Translations under genes and position numbers: made by a program
Notes under the pieces: generated by a model
Told to the model about the DNA's origin: nothing
What the model saw: only the letters and a program-made list of their open reading frames with translations
Database searches by the model: none
Part shown: one piece after another, positions 43,660 through 55,609 of the stretch
How the letters are laid out: every line of letters begins with the position of its first letter
Numbering within the stretch: position 1 is the first letter of the stretch
Assembly (NCBI GenBank): GCA_022495995.1
Contig: JAFEMH010003615.1
Location: 109,501-173,500 of the forward strand
Direction of reading: 5' to 3'
DNA: 64,000 bases
DNA from: Adenophora triphylla var. japonica
Taxonomy: Eukaryota > Streptophyta > Magnoliopsida > Asterales > Campanulaceae

Positions 43660-43765
43660 ATTAGTGATTTTGCCGCCACAAAATAATTAAAAAATAAATA
43701 TCTTTGATGACACTAATTTTGCCGCCACAAAATAATTAAAAAATAAATATCTTTGATGACACAAC
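43660..43765. repeat. 49-bp tandem duplication
   Basis: TTTTGCCGCCACAAAATAAT recurs at a 49-bp step with almost no differences (two copies). Confidence 0.85.
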
Positions 43766-43882
43766 CTACAAGTTCCTAGACTCGGTGCCATAGCAGCGGA
43801 CACGTGTTGGAATCTCTTCACAACTACAAATCCAAGTCCTTATTTCACTCTAATTATATACCAATTTTATTTTTAATTAATA

Positions 43883-44180
43883 CTCCCTCCGTCCCGCCCG
43901 AAGTGTCTCAAAATGAGATCGGCGCGGGAATTAAGGAAAGTGAGGTAAGAAAGAGAAAAAGGTTAAATGTTGTGAGTATGAAAAATTAAATAGGAGAGAG
44001 AATGAGTGGGATGAATAGTTAGGAGAGAGAATATTGTGAGTGTAAAAGTAAAGTAGAAGAGATAATGAGTGGGGTAGGAAGAGTATAAAAATAATAAAAA
44101 CTTTCCATTTTGAGATTGAGACACTTTAAATGGGACGCCCAAAAAGAAAAATTGAGACACTTCGAATGGGACGGAGGGAG
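43883..44180. mobile_element. Stowaway-type MITE
   Basis: CTCCCTCCGTCCC at the left, GGGACGGAGGGAG at the right, TA on both sides. The interior carries repeated GGAGAGAGAATGAGTGGG words. Confidence 0.9.
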
Positions 44181-44471
44181 TAGTAGATAAGTTAAATTTA
44201 TAAAAATTTATGTTATTATTTCATAGCAAGTGTTTTACATTTAATAAAAATATGAGAATGAGTTGGCACAAAAATTAATTCTATTATCCATTATCTCTTG
44301 AAAATTTATCTAAATTTAATTTTAATAGTCAAATCAATTGAATTTTAACTATAAATTTTTTAGATATCTTTTCCAATTCTTAAAATTATTATACATTGTA
44401 TTTTTAATTATTAAACAATAATAATTTATAAATTGTTTAATAATATCAAGATTTTCATAATAATATGTTAA

Positions 44472-47400
44472 TCTATATATATATAAAAGGAGGATTGCCA
44501 AACTCCCGCCCAAATCAGGGGCAATTTAGTAATTTTACGCGGTGGCAAATTCGCAATAATCAACGCTGAGAGACACATGGCACACTGTCATTGGGCGCGT
44601 GCGTCACACGCGCCGACAAAGGCGCATGTACGCGTAACGTTTTTTCCTTTTTTTTTTAATATCGTGACACGTGTCGCACTATGATTGGCCAGTTTATTTT
44701 CGAATTTTTTTTTTCATCCCCTTTTTTTGACCTCAATTATTTTATAAAAAAAAATTTTAAATATTTTTACACCAAAATTCATAATTTTTTTTCTCTTTAA
44801 TTAGAGACTAATTTCATTTAATTTGGACACAAAAAAACAATCTTTTTTAAATATAAATTTTTTTATTTTTCTTTTTAATTTTTCAATATCTTTTTTTTAA
44901 TTAATTAAGTGTGAAGTATATTTTTTTATTATAAATGATGATAATAATAATCATAATTTTACTTTTTAAATAGAAATTATTATTTGTAATGTTAGTTCAT
45001 TCGTTTCAAAATTTGGCATTAATTTTTTAAACATATTAAGTAATATTGTATAAAATATTCCTTGGGACGAATATATTAATTTCTTTTTTTCCCGAAGTAG
45101 CATTATTTTGTAAAAATTATTGTTTATAATGTTCGTGTCTTCGTGTCAGAAAATAAATATTAATTTTTGAGATAAGTCAATTCATTGAGGCAAAGGAAGG
45201 AATTTTTTTTTTATATAGAAAGTAGTATTAATTATGGGATGAAAGTAATATTCATTTTTGAATTGAAGGAAATTTTTTTTCTTAAAAAAAAGTAGAATTT
45301 TTTTATATGTCCAAAAAAAATGAAAATTGCTTCTTTCGTCTCAATAAACATTTTAAAAATAATACTACTTTATTCGTCTAAAAAATTAATGTAATATTTT
45401 GAGACGAAGACACTAACATTACAAACATTAATTGCAGAGGCGAATGAAGTAGTATTGTTTTTTAAAATATTCATTGGGTTGAAGGAAATAATGCTCTTTT
45501 TTTTTTTGAAAAAAAAATGCAGTATTATTTATGGGTTAATCATTTTGATTCGAAAGTAATATTCATTTTTGAAATATTGTAATATTAGTGCCTTCGTTTC
45601 AAAATATGACATTACTTTTTTAAACAACTTAACTAATATTTTATAAAATATTCATTGGGATGAAGATGGTATTTTATTTTTATAGCTGAAGTAGTAATAT
45701 TTTGCAAAAATTAATCTTTATAATGTTTGTGTCTTCGTGTGTCAAAAAATAATCATTATTTTTTTAGACAAGTAAATTCCTTGAGGCAAAGGAAGCAATT
45801 TTCTTTTGATATAGAAAGTAGTATTCATTATGGGACGAACGTAATATTCATTTTTGAATTGAAATAATTTTTTTCCTTACAAAATAGAATTTTTTTATAT
45901 GTCCAAAAAAAATTAACATTGCTTCCTTTGGCTCAATGAACATTTACAAAAATAATACTACGTTATTCGCCTAAAAAAATAATGTCATATTTTGAGACGA
46001 ATGCACTAACATTACAAACATTAATTGCAGAGGCTAATGAAGTAGTATTATTTTTTAAAATATTAATTTTTTTAAAATATTAATTTTTTAAAATGAAGTA
46101 GTATTAGTTTTTAAAATATTAATTGGGATGAAGGGAATAATGATCATTTTTTCGGATAAAAAATGTTGTATTATCTTTAGGTTATTCATTTTGAATCGAA
46201 AGTATATTCTTTTTTGAAATGTTGTAATGTTAGTGCCTTTGTTTCAAAATATGACATTAATTTTTTAAACAAATTAAGTAATATTTTATAAAATATTCAT
46301 TGGGACGAAAATAGTATTTTTTTTTTCTATAGCCGAAGTAGTAGTATTTTGTAAAAATTAATTTTTATAATGTTAGTTTCTTCGTCTCAGAAAATAAATA
46401 TTAATTTTTTAGACAAGTACATTCCTTGAGGCAAAGGAATCAATTTTTATTTTTTTTTTTTTGATATAGAAAGTAGTATTAATTATGGGATGAAAGAAAT
46501 ATTCATTTTTTAATAGAAGGGCAATTTTTTTTCTTAAAAGTACTGTAGAAATAATGAAAAACATATGATTATGAATTTTCATTGAGTTTATTTTTTTACA
46601 AAACATTTTATATTAAGTTCTTCTCGCTCAGCTTTTTTTTTTTTTTTTTTTTTTTTAAGAAACAATTCCTATGGATCTCTTTTACAAAATGATGAGTTAT
46701 TATTAAAGAACTTTAGATTAATGATAAAAAAAATGTGAAAGTCATTTGATATAACATTTTTTAATTTAAAGAGTAGTTGAAGTATATTAGTGAAAGTAAA
46801 AATCTTATTAAAAATCTTATTATTGGCTACAAATATAGTTATTAGAAATATTTATGTTTTAATTTGTATTTTATCAAAATTTGATGTATTATTAATCTTG
46901 GTTTCATTTAAGAAACAATTTCTATGGATCTCTTTTACAAAATGATGGGTTTTTATTAAAGAACTTTAGATTAATGATAAAAAAAAAATTGTGGAAGTCA
47001 TTTGATATAACATTTTTTTAATTTAAAGATGAAATATTATATTTTTCGTCTCAAGTCAACTTTAAAAAATGTCATTATACAAAAAAAAATTATTTTCTTC
47101 ATTTCGAAAATGAATATTACTTTCAACTCAAAATAAATCACCAAAAAATAATACTCTTTTTTTTTCCAAAAAATTTCATTATTATGTACTTTAACTAGAA
47201 GGGAAAATTATATTTTCCGTCTCAAGTAACTAAAATTTTTGAAATAGCGACATCAAATTACTTTTTTTGACCCAATTCTAGGAAAACAGTGTTAGTATGT
47301 GCTTTAACTTGATAATGCCCTATTTAAAGAATTTTGTAAGTAAAAAACGGGTTGATAAAATTTTTGAATCCATTTTAAACCCGCAATGATCCGCGTCTAA

Positions 47401-48472
47401 TGAAAAGAGTTTGAAAATGTTTTCTTTTAAATCAGGTGGGATTGGGGTGGATTTGAGAGTAGCTCGAACCGTCCCATTTAACCCGAACCTGCATAGTATT
47501 CATCATTTTTTAGAATAAATTTTAAATATTGATAATATTTGTATATTATTATATACTTATTTGTTTATAGTTTATTGTATTTTCTTATTTTTCTATGTCA
47601 TATTATTAATCTCTACATTTATACGAAAATAAAGGGAAAAAAATATTATTTTATAATAGAAATATTAATAATTTTTTCTTCAATTTTTGTCATATTTTAA
47701 ACGTTACAAAATTGTTTAGGATATTAAAGAGATGAATGGTTTTATTATAAAGTGTAAAAAGTTGGGTACAAAGTAATTAGTGAATAGTTGTTGTGAGTAT
47801 GACATATAAGACCATTGAATATAAAAATATTAAAAACATTTCATTGTACTTTTTTAAATTTAAAATGGGCCACCTTTTATTAAAAGAAAAGGAAGTTTAA
47901 AATGGGACTAAGGGAGCATTTATTTATTTGATAGTGAAATAATTTTTCGTAATGTTAAATTTAATAAATTTCGAGATAAAAAAAACATGATTATATAACA
48001 ATAACATAAAAGAAATATGTAAAAATCAAACGGGGATGTAGAAGTTGAGTACGGTTCAAGAACAAAATATCTTCTCAAAAATAAAAATTGATGATACTTG
48101 AAAATTTCATTTCATTCCATGTAATTTGTTTGTTTGGAGTATCACTAGAGTCAAGAGTTCCGAATTGCAGTTGAAGAGAAAGATGTGGAGACTTATAACT
48201 AGATTGATTACGCTTTTTCAATCGTTGGCGAAACTAAGTGATACTGTGGGCAAATTACGCACATATCAAGTTCAATACACAATAAATATGTTTTACATAA
48301 AAAATATGCATTCAATTCCATACTGACCACTCTGATGTTTGTACTGACAATATAGTATGCAAGAAAGTTTTTCACAATATATAAAAATAACTCGATTTTA
48401 TGTTTGTTTTATTTTAATTTTCTTATTTTGAGTATTAGTAACGATCCATGCATCGCACGGGAGTTAAACTAG
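44472..48472 (+). mobile_element. Non-autonomous Helitron, 4.0 kb, both ends present
   Basis: It starts TCTATATATATATAAAAGGA after an A. It ends CCATGC-ATC-GCACGG hairpin, then GAGTTAAACTAG, followed by T: a CTRR end with A/T target, as rolling-circle Helitrons require. The body has about 600-bp imperfect repeats (TTGAGGCAAAGG at 45186, 45783, 46430) and another duplicated region (AAGAAACAATTYCTATGGATCT, 46658 and 46911). No Rep/helicase motif was found. A 66-codon frame at 48126-48326 is of unknown origin. Confidence 0.85.
44594..44675. promoter_or_regulatory. Helitron 5' block in the complete plus-strand copy
   Basis: GGCGCGTG-CGTCA-CACGCGCC (44594-44614) and GACACGTGTC (44666-44675). It is 120-200 bp from the Helitron start, fixing the block as subterminal. 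Confidence 0.75.
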
Positions 48473-48501
48473 TTGAATTAATATGAATTTAAAGTGAAAT
48501 A

Positions 48502-48811
48502 CTCCCTCCGTCCCGTTTGAAAGGGCACAAATTTCCTTTTTGGGCGTTCCATTTAATAGGGCACAACCCCAAAAAGGAAAGTTTTTATTATTTTTTTACT
48601 TTTCCTACCCCACTCATTCTCTCTCCTACTTTACTTTTACACTCACAACATTCTCTCTCCTAACTATTCCTCCCACTCATTCTCTCTCCTATTTAATTTT
48701 TCATACTCACAACATTTAACCTTTTTTCTCTTTCTTACATCACTTTTCTTATTCATTTCTTAATTTCCGTGTTAGGAGGCAAAATTTCCCTTTCGAGCGG
48801 GACGGAGGGAG
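48502..48811. mobile_element. Stowaway-type MITE
   Basis: CTCCCTCCGTCCCGTTTGAA and GAGCGGGACGGAGGGAG ends, TA flanks. A lone CTCCCTCCCTCCATTCC at 48861 may be a decayed end of another copy. Confidence 0.88.
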
Positions 48812-49141
48812 TAAACTTTTGATTTGAGGGTAATAAGTAAAATCTTATTATTGTATAGTACTCCCTCCCTCCATTCCTTTTATTTATTTTTTAGGAGAAA
48901 TTTTTATTTTTAAATATTTGTCACTTTAATTTTTTTTGTTCAAATTATTATTATTATTAATAAATTAGTTTTTATTTGTAAGAATCTGAAAGAATAATTA
49001 ATGAGTTTTTGAATTTATAAGATTTTGTCTAAAAAATAAATAAAAAGAAATAAAAAAAAAAGTAAAATCGAAGACGGTACGGAATCATCCCCAACCGCCA
49101 CATTCCCACAGAAATCAAAAGCAAACTCTCTGGATCCAACG

Positions 49142-49269
49142 ACACGTAAACCCTTCTGGAGATCCCACTTGGGCCCCACACCTTTTTCCCGCCAAACTCC
49201 CCTAATCACATAATTCACGATTCACCGCCACGTGTTCCAGTTACCCGAATATCTGGTCCATTTACGTGT
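49142..49269 (+). promoter_or_regulatory. Cluster of ABRE/G-box motifs upstream of PP2C
   Basis: ACACGT at 49142, CACGTG within GCCACGTGTTCC at 49229-49234 and ACGTGT at 49264-49269. ACGTG(T/G) elements are bound by ABF/AREB bZIP factors, and clade A PP2C genes are classic ABA-induced targets. They lie 240-365 bp before the likely start codon. Confidence 0.55.
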
Positions 49270-49506
49270 GTCGTCGTCACACTGCGAGCGAGGCTACGGG
49301 TTGAGGCGCTGTTTCCCGTATTTGACCGCCGAATTCCTCATCTCCCGACACCTGGACTCCTCTAACGGACTGATTCAAATCAACGGCTCTGATTCCTTAA
49401 TGCTTTTGAGGTCTGACGGTCCCTATTTGTACCTTTCATGTGGGAATTTGACATTTCACAATTTTGTTTTGGAAATCAAAATCCTAACTTGAGTTATCCC
49501 TCTCAT

Positions 49507-51438
49507 ATGATGATCAATATTCCTGAACACACATTCTCTTCCCCGGGAAGTAATTGCCGGAAAACTAGTTTATCTAACAAGGCATCTAAACATATTCGCC
49601 GGAAACGTATGGAAATCCGGCGATTGAAATCTATAGGTCAATCAGAATCTGATTTTAAAGATAATTGTGCTTGTAAGAAGAAGAGAGGAGACATAACGGA
49701 GAAACAGTCGGAGATAGCTACGGCATCCTCTGCTGGACCGCCGGTGTCGTCGTCGTCGGAGACCGATGTGAATATGGCTGGAGAGAGAGAGAATCCGGGG
49801 ATTTCACACGGATCAATATCGGTGATCGGACGGAGGAGAGAAATGGAAGATGCGGTGGCGGTAGAACTCGGATTTGTGGCACCTAATTCAATGAAATATG
49901 ATTTTTATGGAGTGTACGACGGTCACGGTGGTTCTAATGTAGCGCATGCTTGTTGTAACCGGTTACACCGTTTGATGGTTAGAGAGGTGGTGGAGGAAGA
50001 GACGGTGGAGAGAAAGGGAGTGGACTGGGAGAAGGTAATGGTGGAGTGTTTCCGGAAAATGGACGAAGAAGTGATGAATATTGAGGCGGTTGGCTCGATT
50101 GGTTCAACAGCGGTGGTGGCGGTGGTAGGAGATGAAGTGGTGGCGGTTGCAAACTGCGGCGACTCTAGAGCTGTGATTTCACGTGGCGGAGTCCCCGTAG
50201 CCTTGTCCAATGATCATAAGGTAACATAATTTAAATAATATATACAATTAATACATAATCAGTGATTAATTTTTCCATTTTTATTGACCTAATTTTTGGT
50301 AATTTTCACAGCCTGATAGACCAGATGAGTTGAAGAGAATTGAAGACTCTGGCGGGAGGGTCATTGACTGGAACGGTCAACGAGTTTTAGGCGTTCTTGC
50401 TGTGTCAAGATCAATAGGTACGTGTCCTAACTTGCATGTAATACTAAATGAATATTCAAACTTTTTCAATTTTTTACCTAACAATTTTAAATAATATGAC
50501 AACTTTTAGAATTGTATTGACAAAATTATTAAAATTAATTCATTTTGCATCGATAAATTATTAATTTGATGCCCGAACACGTTTAAATTGGACCGGGAAT
50601 AGTCAACACTAAGGGCTCATTTGGTAGCCAACACGTATTAATAGTGAAGAGATTATTAATTCAGGGATTAATAATTTTTTTTTTTGATAAATATGAAGGG
50701 ATAAGAGATGATAAGAGGTCTTATCTGGATTGTTAGGATTATTATTTCGATTGCATTTAATCTAAAAAACATCAAGCTTATTGAACTAATAATCCTATCT
50801 GGTCCTAATAAGAAAGGGCTACCAAACGACCCCTAAAAATTTCGTTATGCTCCCTCTCTAACGTATTTTTCAAAAGTTCAATGAATGATTTGATATTTAA
50901 TAATAGTATATTGATATTCTATATAACACACTAAATTTTTACATATTTTCGATGTAGAGTTTAGGATTTAGGGAATATCACATAACATATTAGTCTATTA
51001 TTGTTTATTTTAGAGATCTGAGATATATTATCTAATGGTAGCAAGTTGTCATTTATCATTTATACGTACATCTGAATAATTGTGTTCGAAATGAATGCAG
51101 GTGATAAGCATCTGAAACCGTACGTAATAGCACAACCAGAAGTGATAGTGAGCGAACGGACTAAAGAAGATGAGTTTCTTATATTAGGTAGCGATGGTCT
51201 GTGGGACGTTATACCTAACGACTTTGCATGCGAGGTGGTGAGGCGATGTTTGAACGGGCGGATGAGACGGAGGTCCTCATCTCAATCGAGGGCCGTCAAT
51301 AATGAAGAAGGGAGTTCAGAATCCGTAAACGAAGGGAGATCTACAGTAGCTGCAGCACTTCTAGCGGAGTTGGCCATGGCAAGGGGTAGCAAAGACAACA
51401 TAAGTGTTGTTGTTGTAGACTTGAGAATCCCGGTTTAA
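49507..51438 (+). CDS. Clade A protein phosphatase 2C (PP2CA/HAI-like), three exons
   Basis: Exons 49507-50220, 50312-50417 and 51101-51438 join to 385 residues. A Mn/Mg-dependent Ser/Thr phosphatase of this clade holds SnRK2 kinases inactive until PYR/PYL receptors bind ABA. Visible motifs: basic RRKRMEIRR (31-39, like clade A N-termini and possibly a nuclear signal), GRRREMEDA (108-116), DGHGG (138-142), GSTAV (199-203), NCGDSRA (216-222), DGLWD (305-309) and KDN (371-373), which supply the metal ligands. W258 in VIDWNG corresponds to the Trp that locks ABA receptors, absent in AHG1-type members. Met at 49507 was chosen over an in-frame Met at 49438 because upstream residues look non-conserved; 49609 is another option. 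Splice sites are GT-AG. Confidence 0.93.
50221..50311 (+). other. PP2C intron 1 (91 bp)
   Basis: Donor AAG|GTAACA, acceptor TTCACAG|CC, phase 0. It falls between the SNDHK and PDRPDE coding blocks. Confidence 0.92.
50418..51100 (+). other. PP2C intron 2 (683 bp)
   Basis: Donor AATAG|GTACGT, acceptor AATGCAG|GTGATA, splitting the Gly of SRSIGD. About a third of it is a Tourist MITE. Confidence 0.92.
50613..50833. mobile_element. Tourist-type (PIF/Harbinger) MITE in PP2C intron 2
   Basis: Left GGGCTCATTTGGTAGCC and right GGGCTACCAAACGACCCC are inverted repeats. TAA on both sides (50610-50612, 50834-50836) is the 3-bp target duplication of Harbinger elements. 221 bp, no ORF. Confidence 0.85.
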
Positions 51439-52261
51439 TGTAAATTAGTATATGATCATGAGTTCAATTTCTTTTGTTTTATCATTTTATGTTTTGTAAT
51501 GGTAAGTTGTTCCTTGTAAGTAAATTTTTTTGCTTTCAGTTCCATATTCTATGTTAAAGATCGTCGGTGGTATCCACGAATCACTGTGGCCACAAATTTG
51601 TTGCCGAGATTGTTACATTAGCTTGTTGGCCAGACGAGAGCAGGGGCAGATTTCACTGTGTGCGACACATATTGTGCCTGATGGTGCACTGGCACCAAAA
51701 AAAAAACAAAAAAATTTTACAAAACGACGACATTTTTGCTTAGAAAAAAATTGATTAATAGATAATTTGGAACACTGAAGAATCGAGCGACCGCCGGTGA
51801 ACAGCTTGGCGACCGCCCGCAAAGGAATCTCAAAAAATCACAAGTTGCTGTATGATTGGGCGACCGCCAGCAAAGGAATCTTAAAAAATCACAAGTTGCT
51901 ATATGAGTGGGCGACAGCCGACAGCCGGAGAGAAATTGACACCACCAATAGCTTAGGTGTAGATTCGCCACTGGATGACAGTGATAGTGGTTACATTTTA
52001 TAGGGATTATGGGTGGGCATTGATAGTGGTTACATTTTCTAGCTTGATGGCCGGACGGGATTGATAGTGGTTGCATTTTCTGGGTATGGGCGGCATGAAT
52101 CGATGGCTGCAATGTAACAACAACTTGTTTGTACGATTAGATCAAGTACTGAAACCTCTCTTTTGTGAACTTCGGCTCTTACCAAGTTGTTAATGATTAG
52201 GGTTAATTTAATTCATATATGAGGCCCAATTAAAATAAAATTAATTATAATTTAAGATATA
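51439..52261. other. PP2C 3' flank and intergenic sequence with a 51-bp repeat
   Basis: 51809-51920 contains about 2.3 copies of a 51-bp unit (GCGACCGCC at 51809 and 51860, GCGACAGCC at 51911). TTGATAGTGGTTACATTTT words repeat at 51980-52080. The poly(A) signal was not identified with confidence. Confidence 0.5.
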
Positions 52262-52716
52262 CTCCCACCGTTCCAGTTTATTTAGGAAATTTTGAAATGA
52301 CACGGAAATTAAGAAATATTATTATAGTATTAGGAGAGAGAATGAGTGAAAGAAGTGTTGTGAGTGTGAAAAATTAAATAGGAGAGAGAATGAGTGGAGG
52401 GAATAGTAAATTATAATGATGTTGTGAGTATTAAAATAAGAGCAAGTTTTGGGAGAAATCAGTTTCTCCATAAATTATAAAAAGTCTAATTTTTTTCAAC
52501 TTGCAAGTATTTGACGAATATAGGAACAGTTTAAAAAAACAGGACTTTTTATAATTTAGGGAGAAACTAGTTTCCCCCAAAATATTGTGTTAAAATAATA
52601 TAGGAGAGAGAATGAGTGAAGAGAATAGTGATTTAAGGTTTCCATTTTGGAAATTCTTAAGTGAAGTGGGACGCCCAAAATGAAAAGTTTTCTTAAGTGA
52701 GGTGAGACGGAGGGAG
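52262..52716. mobile_element. Stowaway-type MITE interrupted by a second element
   Basis: CTCCCACCGTTCCAG and GAGACGGAGGGAG ends. Removing the 150-bp insert and one 9-bp duplicate leaves about 296 bp, the usual size for this family. Confidence 0.8.
52440..52589. mobile_element. Small Mutator-type MITE nested in the Stowaway MITE
   Basis: TTAAAATAA lies on both sides (52431-52439, 52590-52598), a 9-bp duplication as made by Mutator transposases. Internal arms GGGAGAAA...AGTTTCTCC/GGGAGAAACTAGTTTCCCCC and TTATAAAAAGTC/GACTTTTTATAA give strong inverted symmetry. Confidence 0.7.
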
Positions 52717-53101
52717 TAAAAAATAGGGAAATGTACGTGGATTAACAACTGACAATCCATTGCTACATGAGTTGTGGGTGAATTCTTGCAAAAGCAGTTT
52801 CAGTTCTTGCTGCTTGGATTGGATTTGGAACCCTCCCCCCCCCTTTTTTGGTTTTTTAAAAAAGAATTGAAATTTGGAACCGCTTCTATCAAAGGTTTGC
52901 TATGCTCTTACAGCTGACAGTCAAAAGTTGGCCATGTACGTCTTCCTCGTCGTTGGTGAGGATGACCATGAATTATTTTACATAAGTGAGTGTGAGACTG
53001 ACTTACACTATTTAATCAAATACTGTTATTAGTAGTGTTAACACCGGTGTTACTCATAATTAAATTATCATTTATGTGTAAAGGTGGATATGAAGTAAAG
53101 T
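52717..53101. other. Intergenic sequence, no feature seen
   Basis: Contains a C9 run at about 52836 followed by T-rich sequence. No coding or repeat signal was recognised. Confidence 0.4.
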
Positions 53102-53560
53102 TGTTAGAGGCTTATTTATTTGGAGGGATCGAAGATAACGTGTAAAAGGCTGAAAAAGCTTGAATGTACAAGCAATGAAGCAAGGGAATACCAAGTCTCC
53201 CTACAAACATGGAAGGTGGAGCTAAAAGTGAAAAGGTGGTTACACTTTTCTCTATTTCTGGCGAGATTGAGTATGCTCCAAGTTCTAGAAACCTATATAA
53301 GTACAAACATCTTACACTTCAATTCACCCAATACATAAGTTGAGATTTGCACAATATAGAACACAATCTCTCAGTGTTGTCTCATATGTTGACAACACTC
53401 TATCAAACACCAGTGAGTTATAGTGAATAACTCTCATTTATAGAGTTTTCTGCGTCTAATATAAAGAGTTCTTATAAAGAGTGTGTTTTATAATAGTTGT
53501 TCCATTTTTCTATTGATTGAAAAACATTAGGAAACTTTTCGATCATGTAACGAAAGTTTA
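53102..53560 (+). repeat. Possible LTR-like or promoter sequence
   Basis: Starts TGTTAGAGGC. CTATATAAGTAC at 53291-53302 resembles a TATA box, and TTGTCTCATATGTTGACAACAC follows at 53377. No second copy, clear CA end or target duplication was found, so this is tentative. Confidence 0.2.
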
Positions 53561-54001
53561 TTTTATAAAAAAGGTATTGTCATACTGGCACCCTCAAGTT
53601 ATATTTATATAACTTGAGAAACATCTATTATATATCTTGTGTTTATTTTATTTTCGATACTTTAAAATATCTTAATTATTTTCGTCTTTTGAATTTGTGT
53701 GAATAGTGTTATCATTAGCGTTGATAATAATATTGACAACACTCGTTTTTGTTTTTCTACTTTGTTTGTTAAGTCATTGACAATTTCATAATCACTTCGT
53801 CACACCTTAAATCCATCAACTTAACTTTTTGGATTCAACATTAAGGAAACTAAGTGAATTACTATTCTGAGTATAACAATTTAGTTTTATTGAATATAAA
53901 AGTATAAAATTATTTGGATACTCCAATTTGAAATTTGAGATAAGAAAGAATAAAATAACAAAAAATCTAATTTAAAATAGAATGGAGAGAGAAAGTAACT
54001 A
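53561..54001. other. Intergenic sequence, no feature seen
   Basis: AT-rich with no recognised gene or transposon end. Confidence 0.4.
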
Positions 54002-54275
54002 CTCCCTCCGTCCCATTATATGCTTTACTATTTAGGGTCGGCACGTAAATTAAGAAAAAGGTAAGTAGAGAAAATATTGTGAGTGTAAAAATAAAATAGG
54101 AGAGAGAATGAGTGGAGGAGATAGTAAATTTGAAAAGTATTGTGATTATAAAAGTGAAATAGCAGAGAGAATGAATGGGTGTAATAGTAAAGATTATTTA
54201 TCATTTTAGAAAAGGTGAAGCTTTTAACGAGATATTCGTATTGGTAAAAAGTGAAGCTTGAAATGGGTCGAAAGA
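54002..54275. mobile_element. Decayed Stowaway-type MITE
   Basis: The left end CTCCCTCCGTCCCATTATATG is intact; the right end has decayed to ATGGGTCGAAAGAAGGA. The interior keeps the family's GGAGAGAGAATGAGTGGAGG words. Confidence 0.7.
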
Positions 54276-54547
54276 AGGATTAGTCATTTAAAAAAAAAAG
54301 GTACAACAAAATCAACAAATTTGCAGTCTGCTTACCTGACTAAGGCTGGGACGTAGGTGGAAATAATTGATCTGCAAGAAGGCAGGCGGAAAGAAAAGCG
54401 ATAGATGCCGATAATGAGCTGTGCCATCAACTGGTTACTGGGTATATCCAGTGCATGTGTCCATCGATTAATAATGCTTCGTGTGTACCAACCTGCACAG
54501 CATTTTTTCCCGCTAAATTGTTAGGTTTTCACTCATTTTTATCAAGA
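54276..54547. other. Unassigned unique sequence
   Basis: 54310-54510 is less AT-rich than its surroundings. Short minus-strand open stretches (such as NQLMAQLIIGIY) occur, but no family is recognised. Confidence 0.3.
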
Positions 54548-54715
54548 TTTTAAAAAGCGTTAGGCGGATGCTAGGCGGCGGAATCGGGCCTAGCGCCTAG
54601 GCGGGAACTAGTCGGAATTAATCGAAATTAGTCGGATCTAGGCGGGGCTTAGAACTAGGCGTTGGAGACGGGCCTAGCGCCTAGACGGGACCTAGGCGCC
54701 CTTAGGCGAGGTCTT
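54548..54715. repeat. TAGGCG-rich dispersed repeat fragment
   Basis: A GC-rich island of CTAGGCG and GCGCCTAG words, including GGGCCTAGCGCCTAG twice (54587 and 54673). Similar TAGGCG-rich units are common dispersed repeats in plant genomes; class unknown. Confidence 0.55.
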
Positions 54716-55439
54716 TTATAACACTGATTTTTATTATAAAACCCATGTAATTCTAATAATAAAAATTTTCTATTCCCTTTCTCGCTTATAATTTACCTTT
54801 TATACTCATAATATTTATTTTTATTAATCTTCGTATAAAGTTAAACTAATAAAATTTAAACGAAACAAACAAAATATTAGTTAAAAGTAAATTCGAAAAT
54901 AATCGTCATTCAATTAGGGATCGCGGATCGGAGAGTGTATGTTTTATGAGACACGTCATTCCATATTAAGAGTTTATGGCTATATTATACGTAAGTCATA
55001 ACTTTTCATTTTATATTTTAAAGTATTTGATATTCTTAATAGGATGGTGTATTAGAAAATTGGCATTTTTCGAACATGAATTACTCCTTTGTAATAAATA
55101 AATGACTACTTATAGCTTAATTAATTACAGACAATTTTAAGAAAATATTTTTATATAATAATTAAATTGACATTAAATGATTAAAATTTCATTCATGTTA
55201 ACCAAATAACCACTAGAATTATAAAATAATTGAAACAATTTTTTAGATAGATAATTATCATTTTTTTATTTTTTATCATATTTAAAAAAATTAATTATTA
55301 CTCATCTTACTTACTAATAAATAAAGCATCAAGTTAGTATTTTTTTTTTCTTCTATGTTACTTCACTCGATAAAATGATTTATACAACCGATTGACGCCA
55401 TGAAAATCGGCTCGTAAATGGGTGACAAAGGTTAAAGAA
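54716..55439. other. AT-rich intergenic sequence, no feature seen
   Basis: No open frame, hairpin end or known repeat word was found. Confidence 0.4.
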
Positions 55440-55609
55440 AAAGCATCGAGCCTTTTATAATATCTGCAAAATAGTACCGTTAGGGATGCGGAGGTTATCT
55501 CGATATAACACTCAGATGTAAGAATCAGTATTTGTATGGAGAGAATCACTAGATAGTGTATTGTAGAGAGAAAGACTTGTAGACATACCTTCACAATTAG
55601 AGGAGGGTA
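55440..55609. repeat. Diverged fragment of a Tat-type LTR
   Basis: ATCTGCAAAATAGTACCGTT, then AGATGTAAGAATCAGTATTT, aligns with ATCTGCAAAACAGACACCGTT and GCGTGAGAATAAGCATCTG of the Tat-2 LTRs. It is cut at 55609 by the solo LTR and resumes at 58411. Confidence 0.5.

Noticed and set aside
49923..50210. 95-codon minus-strand frame
   Set aside because: Shadow of PP2C exon 1 with biased codons.
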